From an uncultured Collinsella sp. (GTDB lineage Bacteria > Actinomycetota > Coriobacteriia > Coriobacteriales > Coriobacteriaceae): a stretch of 34,931 bases of DNA. Shown here in pieces: positions 15,292 through 20,641 of this stretch. The first letter of the stretch is position 1. Every line of letters begins with the position of its first letter. Made by a program: the position numbers and the translations under genes. The stretch spans positions 1-34,931 of the forward strand of contig CAADUO010000007.1 of NCBI GenBank assembly GCA_900752215.1. The letters are read 5' to 3'. The notes under the pieces were generated by a model that saw only the letters and a list, made by a program, of their open reading frames with translations, did not search any database and was not told where the DNA came from.

Positions 15292-15377
15292 AGCGCAGGG
15301 CGCAGACACCCCATGGCATCCACGCCCCGTTCGTTTGCATCGTTGTTCGGCAGCTCCGCCGGCTCAGATATCAGCCG

Positions 15378-15800
15378 CTAACTCACCGTCTCCTCGCCAA
15401 AGCGATACAGTTCCTCGTTGACCTTTTGGAGGCTGCACCCGCGATCGATGCAAAAGATGATAATCGCATCGCGGCGGTCCTTGCAGTTAAGAACGCTTAC
15501 CCCGGCAGCCGTCAGCGCACGGTTGGTCTCTTTGAGCGTCAGCGCCATCGCAAAGGCAATCTGCAGCACCTTATTGCGACTCGGATGACGCGCACCGGTA
15601 AAGATCTGATAGCCAAAGGTCTCATTGAGATCGGCCATACGAACCACGCGCGAGCGCTCCAAGCCCTTTTCCTGCAGTAGCCGCTTCAGGTAGTCCGAAA
15701 GCGACGGGGCGGCAAAGTCGTGTTCTTTGATATAGCCATCGATGTTTGGCGCGTCGAGAAGTTCATTGAGTAACTCGTCAGTCAACTTTTTATCGGGCAT
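15378..15800 (-). CDS. Small helix-turn-helix protein paired with the kinase
   Basis: The 140-residue protein shows a XRE-like helix-turn-helix: SDYLKRLLQEKGLERSRVVR as the first helices, then LNETFGYQIFTGARHPSRNKV resembling the recognition helix region, and further helices LQIAFAMALTLKETNRAL. The last part, RRDAIIIFCIDRGCSLQKVN, is a conserved-looking tail. From memory, such HTH proteins occur beside Hanks-type kinases in several Gram-positive groups, suggesting a kinase-substrate or regulator pair. ATG 15800 has a GGGAGGTGAGG stretch upstream. The kinase gene follows on the same strand, consistent with one transcript. The DNA target and signal are unknown. Confidence 0.7.
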   Translation of the reverse strand: MPDKKLTDELLNELLDAPNIDGYIKEHDFAAPSLSDYLKRLLQEKGLERSRVVRMADLNETFGYQIFTGARHPSRNKVLQIAFAMALTLKETNRALTAAGVSVLNCKDRRDAIIIFCIDRGCSLQKVNEELYRFGEETVS

Positions 15801-15839
15801 ACGACCTCACCTCCCATACGGCGCAACGGTAGCGACATG

Positions 15840-16382
15840 CTAGGCCAGCACCCAGCTTGCAGTGGCAGACTTATCAAACATGTTGGCAAAATACAGTGCC
15901 TTCTTGATATCGCCATCAAAGTAGATATTGCCCGCCACGGAGCCACCGGCGGAAAGGGTACCAGACTGCAGCTCATCGGAGCCCTCGCTGTAGTAACCCT
16001 GATTCTGTTGAGCGCCGTTGGCGTCCTCGCCCTTCCAGTCGTAGATATTGTAATCTGCGCCCTCATCGCCATTGTTAACGTACGTGACGTGAATGCCCGT
16101 CATGGTCGAACCGTCATAATTTGTGAGGCCGGGCTGGACGGAATCGACAACGACGGAAAGACCGGCAGCCGTGGTCACCGTCGCACCAACCGCCAGGTCA
16201 GTCATAGACTGCTCTTCCTTCTTCGCCTCTTCCTTCTTGTCGCCATCGCCAGCGTCCTCGGTGACGGTCGCCTTATCGCTACCACAACCGGCAAGAAGAC
16301 CGGCAGTCCCCATGGCGACGGTGGCGAATGCGCCAAGTGCAGCGCGACGGCTCAGCAGCACTTCGTTTTCGAGCTTTTTCAT
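15840..16382 (-). CDS. Lipoprotein with DUF4352-like beta-sandwich domain
   Basis: The 180-residue precursor has a lipoprotein signal (GLLAGC, Cys33 as lipidation site) preceded by SRRAALGAFA, which has a twin-arginine look, so Tat export is possible. A charged linker rich in K and E (about 40-58) leads to a globular domain whose wording (VGATVTTAAGLSVVVDSVQP, then YNIYDWKGEDANG) resembles DUF4352/DUF5067 immunoglobulin-like extracellular domains of unknown role. ATG 16382 is preceded by AGGAAGGA at 6 bases. That ribosome binding site lies entirely inside the 3' arm of a perfect 14-bp inverted repeat (16388-16441), so translation may be controlled by leader structure. It is followed by the HTH/kinase pair on the same strand. 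Confidence 0.8.
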   Translation of the reverse strand: MKKLENEVLLSRRAALGAFATVAMGTAGLLAGCGSDKATVTEDAGDGDKKEEAKKEEQSMTDLAVGATVTTAAGLSVVVDSVQPGLTNYDGSTMTGIHVTYVNNGDEGADYNIYDWKGEDANGAQQNQGYYSEGSDELQSGTLSAGGSVAGNIYFDGDIKKALYFANMFDKSATASWVLA

Positions 16383-16387
16383 TATGC

Positions 16388-16441
16388 ATCCTTCCTACGA
16401 TCCGGCTACCGCGCCGGCACACAGCACATCGTAGGAAGGAT
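16388..16441 (-). promoter_or_regulatory. RBS-sequestering leader hairpin of the lipoprotein gene
   Basis: ATCCTTCCTACGAT (16388-16401) and ATCGTAGGAAGGAT (16428-16441) are perfect 14-bp arms. A second 5-bp stem CCGGC/GCCGG (16402-16406 with 16413-16417) lies inside the loop. In the minus-strand mRNA the proximal arm contains the whole ribosome binding site AGGAAGGA of the lipoprotein gene. Confidence 0.65.
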
Positions 16442-16899
16442 TGAACTTGGATTCATTAGCTGAGAGCTAAGGTTGCGGTATAGAAGAGCATGAAGCGCGT
16501 GTCCATCGCCGATGACACCTCGAGGTTTGCCAACATCGATTTGAACTACTGGTTCTACGGCTGCAGCGTCTTGCCTCGATTTCCGACATGACAAACCTGC
16601 GCGGCGTAGTCCATGCGGACGACGACGCTCTCGAGCATGCCCTACACACTCGATGCTCGAACGAGCTCGATAGAATCCTGGTAGATGCGGGCTGAGAACC
16701 GCCCAAGGGTCACATGGGCCCGACCACATTCAACAACCACAAGGCCATCGTGGGCGGCAATGACACGGCCAGCGACTCAAAGCAAACGATGCGCGCGATG
16801 TGCCGAATAGACCGCGAGGAGCAGGCGGGATACCTCATAACAGCCGGGCAGCCCCTACGGCATAGGCTAGGCGATGGGGTGTGGAGCACGTAGCAAGGA
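16442..16899. other. Region without a clear gene; possible degraded reading frame on the plus strand
   Basis: About 460 bases without a convincing gene. One plus-strand frame reads on from about 16530 to a TGA at about 16695 (containing ASISDMTNLRGVVHADDD), then continues in the same frame from an ATG at 16714 for 59 codons (GPTTFNNHKAIVGGND and onward) to a TAG before 16900. Neither part has a ribosome binding site and I recognise no family. The pattern of one frame broken by a single stop suggests a decaying gene. The region should also hold the lipoprotein promoter, where only a loose TATACC was seen. TTAGCT-CTC-AGCTAA is a small hairpin near 16458. Confidence 0.3.
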
Positions 16900-17655
16900 C
16901 TAAAGCAGGTCGCTTTCCACCTCAACATCTTCGATGCTTTCGACCTCCGCTTCAGTGGGCAGGGTTCCATCGGGGTCCTCGCCCTCCATGAACATCCTGA
17001 TGGCGTTCTTAGCAATGATGCTCGTCGATGCCACGTCCACACCGCCGCCAATCACGCCGCCGGCGAGGGGCAGCATTTTCCCGAGGTTAATGATGCCTTT
17101 CTCGCCGAACTTCGTGATAAATCTGAAGCCGACCTTCTGGTTGATCTTCACGAGTGCCGCCCCGGGAATCTTCTTGATTGCGACCTCAAGCGATTTCGTC
17201 CCAGTCTTGATGAGCCCCATTTTGACAAGATCACTCGCCGTCGTACCCGTGAGACACATGTAGATCATCGTCTGAACTTGGTCGGACGTAACGTCATAGC
17301 CACCCATCTTCGCGATGCAGGCGATCATGCGCATCTGGACGTACATGACGCTGCTTATGTTCGCGGGAATTGCGACCGGAAGCGTAATCAAGCCCCCGAG
17401 CCCGGTGACGAAACCTGAGGTTCCGCATTTCATGATCTGCCACTTTGCGAGTGCCCTTGCGGCATCATCGGGTGACTTCGCCTTTCCCGTGTAGTCCTCA
17501 ACCATCTCGTCGACCGAGCGACTCACCTTAGGGACGCCATTCAGTGCGCTCCTGTAGATGGTATCGAGCAGCTTGCCAGCCGATTCCTCATCGATGGGCA
17601 TCTCGAAACCTTTGGCCCTTCCAACCGTGTCTTTCTCTCCCGTCTTCTTAGCCAT
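16900..17655 (-). CDS. EcsC-family protein
   Basis: The 251-residue protein looks like the EcsC family: a helical N-terminal region (IDEESAGKLLDTIYRSALNG), then WQIMKCGTSGFVTGLGGLITLPVAIPANISSVMYVQMRM, a glycine-rich hydrophobic segment, and later LPLAGGVIGGGVDVASTSIIAKNA. EcsC proteins are membrane-associated and of uncertain role, named from the Bacillus ecs locus. No ABC transporter genes adjoin here. The start is ATG 17655 (MAKKTGEKD), with AAAGGAAG upstream; the frame is open to 17721 without support. A well-formed promoter is at 17745-17773. The C-terminal 25 residues are strongly acidic. Base composition is somewhat lower in GC than the neighbours. Confidence 0.75.
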   Translation of the reverse strand: MAKKTGEKDTVGRAKGFEMPIDEESAGKLLDTIYRSALNGVPKVSRSVDEMVEDYTGKAKSPDDAARALAKWQIMKCGTSGFVTGLGGLITLPVAIPANISSVMYVQMRMIACIAKMGGYDVTSDQVQTMIYMCLTGTTASDLVKMGLIKTGTKSLEVAIKKIPGAALVKINQKVGFRFITKFGEKGIINLGKMLPLAGGVIGGGVDVASTSIIAKNAIRMFMEGEDPDGTLPTEAEVESIEDVEVESDLL

Positions 17656-18025
17656 GGCTCTTCCTTTCTCGCAGCTTTGCTTTCTCAATAACCCTTGCAA
17701 ATTCTGCGAACCATCCATCAATCTTTGGGCATTTTACCTCGCGTTTTATAGCGATGATTCAGCTGTCAGCCAATTTGTGACCGCAGCGGATGATGGGCTC
17801 GTTAGTTGGCCTATGTCCTGTTGGGGAGTCCTTATGGAATCTATTGCGATGAGCTGGCATGGGGGCTGGCGATTGCAGCCTGCCTCCCCGTGTTGCTGGC
17901 AGCGGTGCTCTCACGCCAAACGCTTGTACATTCGGATTGCTACACAACGAATGAAACTTGTTGATGCGGGGCGCGGTTCATTCAGAGTCCGCCCCTCGCT
18001 TCATCCTCAAGAAGCTCGTCGAAGC
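17656..18025. other. Gene-free stretch upstream of the EcsC gene
   Basis: Besides the EcsC promoter (17745-17773) I see no defensible gene. One plus-strand frame from about 17798 to 17960 reads LAYVLLGSPYGIYCDELAWG and a further hydrophobic run, which looks like a membrane-protein piece. It opens after a TAG, has no start signal and ends quickly, so it is at most a remnant. Confidence 0.3.
17745..17773 (-). promoter_or_regulatory. Promoter of the EcsC-family gene
   Basis: On the minus strand TTGGCT (17768-17773) and TATAAA (17745-17750) are separated by exactly 17 bases. This places the transcription start about 80 bases before the ATG at 17655. Confidence 0.55.
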
Positions 18026-18349
18026 CTACCCCACCGTTACGGATTCCCCGGTAAAGGTGCTCACAAGCAACAAGATAAAGAACGCCAGATAACTGATACT
18101 CAATAGGTAGGTGACAACCAAAAAGATGGCCCATCCGACATTGGTTTTACCGTCGGCATGGCGTTGCTCGCGATTGCGGCAGAGCCAAATCGTCACGCCA
18201 ATGGCCACAATCAACAGCACAAGTGCTGCCGCAGCCAGCCCAGCAAGCACAAACATCACGCCAATGCTCACAGCGATAACCGGAAGCAGCAGCAAACCGC
18301 ACCCGCATCCACCCGGACTATATACGGCAGACTGTCGGCGTCGCTTCAT
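18026..18349 (-). CDS. Small membrane protein of unknown function
   Basis: The 107-residue protein from ATG 18349 has a basic start (MKRRRQS), a short Cys/Gly segment (GGCGCG), two adjacent hydrophobic stretches (LLLLPVIAVSIGVMFVLAG and AAALVLLIVAIGVTIWL), a charged loop (RNREQRHADGKT) and a third hydrophobic stretch (GWAIFLVVTYLLSISYLAFFILLL). No family recognised. A GTG at 18379 would add 10 residues and overlap the higA stop by one base (TAGTG), which would couple it to the toxin-antitoxin operon. Either start puts it third in that operon. Confidence 0.6.
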   Translation of the reverse strand: MKRRRQSAVYSPGGCGCGLLLLPVIAVSIGVMFVLAGLAAAALVLLIVAIGVTIWLCRNREQRHADGKTNVGWAIFLVVTYLLSISYLAFFILLLVSTFTGESVTVG

Positions 18350-18378
18350 CGCCGCGCCACCCCCATCATCTCTGAGCA

Positions 18379-18720
18379 CTACAGTGCGATGGCCTGCTGA
18401 ACAGGAACGATCTTATCGAGTTCCGGTTCGATCCGCCTTTTCTCGGCCTCAAGGTCAAACGCCACCTGAGCGCGCAGCCAATAACCATCCGTCAGGCCAA
18501 AATAACGGCAAAGACGGAGGTCGGTGTCGGCCGTCACGCGACGTTTTCCCAAGACAATCTGCCCGATACGCTGAGCCGGAATCCCGGTCTCTTTCGCAAG
18601 GCGATATTGAGAAATGCCCATGGGAACAAGAAACTCCTCTTTGAGAAGCTCACCAGGAGTCACCGGCGACAGCAAATCGGCCGAAGTCTCATCACTTGTG
18701 ATAATCGACGATTTCGACAT
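18379..18720 (-). CDS. higA: HigA-type antitoxin
   Basis: The 113-residue protein contains the HigA/VapI-type helix-turn-helix: VTPGELLKEEFLVPMGISQY, then RLAKETGIPAQRIGQIVLGKRRVTADTDLRL, then the typical YFGLTDGYWLRAQ segment. It neutralises the partner HigB and represses its own operon. The start is ATG 18720 (MSKSSIITSDE), which overlaps the end of higB by 29 bases. The toxin comes first and antitoxin second, the usual higBA order. Likely operator: palindrome at 18985-18997. Confidence 0.88.
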   Translation of the reverse strand: MSKSSIITSDETSADLLSPVTPGELLKEEFLVPMGISQYRLAKETGIPAQRIGQIVLGKRRVTADTDLRLCRYFGLTDGYWLRAQVAFDLEAEKRRIEPELDKIVPVQQAIAL

Positions 18721-18973
18721 TCCAAGCCATCCCCTGTCTCCACTCAAAACAGACCCGATAGCGCTCGTTAACACGGATGCTATATTGACCGGCACGATCG
18801 CCCTTCAAAGCTTCCAGGCGGTTGCCCGGTGGAACGCGAAGATCATCAAGCGAAGCACAAACCTGCAGTTGACGAATCTTCCTCAATGCGACGCGCTCAA
18901 AGGGTACGAACCTCCTGACCCGCGCACCCATCGCAAAACGTTCGGTATCCTCATCTTTGTACGATGCAATCAT
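18692..18973 (-). CDS. higB: HigB-type toxin (RelE superfamily mRNA interferase)
   Basis: The 93-residue protein fits HigB/GraT toxins: the start MIASYKDEDTERF, the middle LRKIRQLQVCASLDDLRVPP, then LEALKGDRAGQYSIRVNERY and RVCFEW, ending VEIVDYHK. Such toxins bind the ribosome and cut mRNA. Residues usually needed for activity (the basic Arg/Lys set and the C-terminal YH) appear intact, so the toxin should be active. ATG 18973 has AAGG about 9 bases upstream. It is the first gene of a unit with higA and a small membrane protein. Confidence 0.88.
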   Translation of the reverse strand: MIASYKDEDTERFAMGARVRRFVPFERVALRKIRQLQVCASLDDLRVPPGNRLEALKGDRAGQYSIRVNERYRVCFEWRQGMAWNVEIVDYHK

Positions 18974-18984
18974 AGTATCGCCTT

Positions 18985-18997
18985 ACGTTAATAACGT
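18985..18997 (-). promoter_or_regulatory. Probable HigA operator
   Basis: ACGTTA and TAACGT are perfect arms around one base, 12 bases upstream of the higB ATG and overlapping its ribosome binding region. On the minus strand TTGACG overlaps the palindrome. Antitoxin autoregulation at such a site is normal for higBA. Confidence 0.5.
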
Positions 18998-19073
18998 CAA
19001 ACGTTTCTATAGACTTACATCTCTATTATACCGTACATCTGTTCGTATTTTCGAGAACATGCGTCCGCGTCGA

Positions 19074-20261
19074 TTAACCAAGCAAAAGCAATCGTTTGTA
19101 GACATCGAGGCCCTTGAGTAGGATTTCCTCGTCAAAGAGCATGGTATCCGTATGCAGGGCACTCGTGGCATAGGCGGGGCAGCCCTCGGCGTCGCTCGGA
19201 TTATCCTGACTGACAGGAACGCCCGTGCCCAGCAGGAAGAACACACCTGGCAGATGGCGCTGATAGAAGGCGAAGTCCTCGGCAATTAGCAGCGGTTCAT
19301 CAACGAGCTGCAACCCGGGCAAGGCAGGCATGATGTTGGCAAACAGCTCGGTGTCGTTGTCGACCGGCGGATAGCCCTCGGCAAAATCGAGGTCATATGT
19401 GCAGCCCGTTGCGGCGCATGCCTCATCAAGCACGCGGCGCACACCCTCACGCGCACGGTCGAACATGTCGTCCGTAAACACACGCAGGCTGCCGGCAACA
19501 TGGGCCTCCCCCGCCACCGCGTTGCAGACGGTGCCGGCCTGCAGCAGGCCGAACTTACCAATGCAGGGCTCGTCGGCACCTAACTCGTCCATCAATTCAC
19601 GCTCGGCAACCAAGAACTTGGCAGCCGCCAGCGCCGCATCGTGCGATTCGTTTACGGGAACGCCGTAGGTCTTGGCGATATGGATGCTTGTCCCGTGAAT
19701 GTGCACGTGCGTCTCACTCGAGCGCGCCAGCAGCGGGCCGGAACAACTCGCCAACGTGTTCGCAGGCAGATCGGGCCACACGTGAAAGCCAAAAATGCGA
19801 TCGACCCCGTAGCGCTCGAACACACCACTCTCGCATACCGTCTTGGCACCGCCGGTCGTTTCCTCGGCAGGCTGAAACACAAAGAGTACGTTGCGCCCAA
19901 TGGCGCCCGGCTGCTCGCGAATCGTACGGTCGACATACGTCGCGGCGGCAAGTGCCATGGCCATGTGTCCGTCATGTCCGCAAGCGTGCATCTTTCCGGG
20001 ATGCGTCGAGGCAAAGGCCGCGCCCGTCGCCTCTGCGATGGGCAGCGCATCCATATCGGCGCGAATCGCCGTGGCATGCGCGGCACCCGTGCCAGCGTCG
20101 AAGAAAGCACAAACACAGCTAGGGCAAGGATGGGTCACTTCACAGTCAAGCGAGGTGAGCACGCCCTCGATATAGGCTATGGTTTGAGGAAGATCGAAAT
20201 CGAGCTCCGGAATGCGATGCAGGTCGCGACGATAGCGACGAAGTTCTTGGAGCTCGGTCAT
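19074..20261 (-). CDS. M20 amidohydrolase, candidate N-acetyl-diaminopimelate deacetylase
   Basis: The 395-residue zinc hydrolase has the M20D pattern: RRDLHRIPELDFDLPQT at the start, a metal site MHACGHDGHMAMAL, FQPAEETTGGAKTV with the catalytic and metal-binding Glu pair, and late LLIAEDFAFY and TSALHTD. The family removes acyl groups or cleaves amide bonds of amino-acid conjugates. It lies divergently beside a lysine operon that uses the N-acetyl route (dapH). N-acetyl-LL-diaminopimelate deacetylase, the otherwise missing step, is therefore an attractive role; an indole-acyl or hippurate-type amidohydrolase is the alternative. The start is ATG 20261, with AAAGGAT 7 bases upstream. The promoter is TTTACC-17-TATAAC at 20357-20385. 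Confidence 0.82.
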   Translation of the reverse strand: MTELQELRRYRRDLHRIPELDFDLPQTIAYIEGVLTSLDCEVTHPCPSCVCAFFDAGTGAAHATAIRADMDALPIAEATGAAFASTHPGKMHACGHDGHMAMALAAATYVDRTIREQPGAIGRNVLFVFQPAEETTGGAKTVCESGVFERYGVDRIFGFHVWPDLPANTLASCSGPLLARSSETHVHIHGTSIHIAKTYGVPVNESHDAALAAAKFLVAERELMDELGADEPCIGKFGLLQAGTVCNAVAGEAHVAGSLRVFTDDMFDRAREGVRRVLDEACAATGCTYDLDFAEGYPPVDNDTELFANIMPALPGLQLVDEPLLIAEDFAFYQRHLPGVFFLLGTGVPVSQDNPSDAEGCPAYATSALHTDTMLFDEEILLKGLDVYKRLLLLG

Positions 20262-20299
20262 AAAGGATCCTTTCATGGGGGCATATCCATTCACACACT

Positions 20300-20319
20300 A
20301 TTGTGATGCAGAATTGTGA
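20300..20319. repeat. Direct repeat ATTGTGA, 13-bp period
   Basis: ATTGTGA occurs at 20300-20306 and 20313-20319, in the leader of the minus-strand M20 gene. A spacing of 13 is a little over one helical turn; it could be a paired regulator half-site, with no further support. Confidence 0.3.
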
Positions 20320-20356
20320 CGCCCTTGTTTCTAGCATATCCCTGCATTTTTTAAAC

Positions 20357-20385
20357 GTTATATACGAATACTCTTGTTTGGTAAA
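20357..20385 (-). promoter_or_regulatory. Promoter of the M20 amidohydrolase gene
   Basis: On the minus strand TTTACC (20380-20385) and TATAAC (20357-20362) have 17-base spacing. Its -35 directly abuts and its span overlaps the divergent lysine operon promoter. Confidence 0.5.
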
Positions 20386-20402
20386 GTGCAACGTGGTAGG
20401 GT
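20374..20402 (+). promoter_or_regulatory. Promoter of the lysine operon
   Basis: TTGTTT (20374-20379) and TAGGGT (20397-20402) are 17 bases apart. Transcription from about 20408 would begin just before the lysine riboswitch aptamer. Confidence 0.5.
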
Positions 20403-20412
20403 CGTTACCACT

Positions 20413-20571
20413 TGATAGAGGCGCGGGCACGAAGAGCCGCGGGCGAGTCGGCAGACTTTGACCCTGCGGGGAGGCGAAACCCGCCGAACTGGGCATTTCG
20501 GGCACGAACAGCCTGGTGGGCCTGCGGGAAACACCCGCAGGACTGTCTGCAGCAATGCGGGAGCGCTATCC
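20413..20571 (+). ncRNA. Lysine riboswitch (L box)
   Basis: The leader matches the lysine riboswitch consensus in order: GATAGAGGCGCG at the 5' side (P1 strand 20414-20418), AAGAG, GAGTC, a GGGGAGGCGAAACC...GCCGAA segment, a P4-type CCTGCGGG/CCCGCAGG hairpin, GACTGTC, and the closing GCGCTATC (P1 strand 20566-20570). GATAG pairs with CTATC. Downstream, CGCTATCCGG (20564-20573) can pair with CTGGATAGCG (20619-20628), while CCACGCTAT (20583-20591) can pair with ATAGCGAGG (20623-20631), covering the GAGG ribosome binding site of the lysA-dapA gene. With no U-tract, this argues for translational control: bound lysine keeps CTATC in P1 and leaves 20623-20631 to be sequestered. Confidence 0.88.
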
Positions 20572-20641
20572 GGACATTGGGTCCACGCTATGCGGATTCG
20601 ATACGCAGATGGCGCCGTCTGGATAGCGAGGTTTACGGGAC

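Noticed and set aside
16388..16441. Insertion sequence end (terminal inverted repeats of a mini-element)
   Set aside because: The arms are only 26 bases apart and no flanking target duplication is visible; overlap with the ribosome binding site makes leader control the simpler view.
17660..18025. tRNA or other structured RNA in the gene-poor stretch
   Set aside because: No cloverleaf, no TTCGA-type T-arm with a matching acceptor stem, and no conserved RNA pattern recognised.
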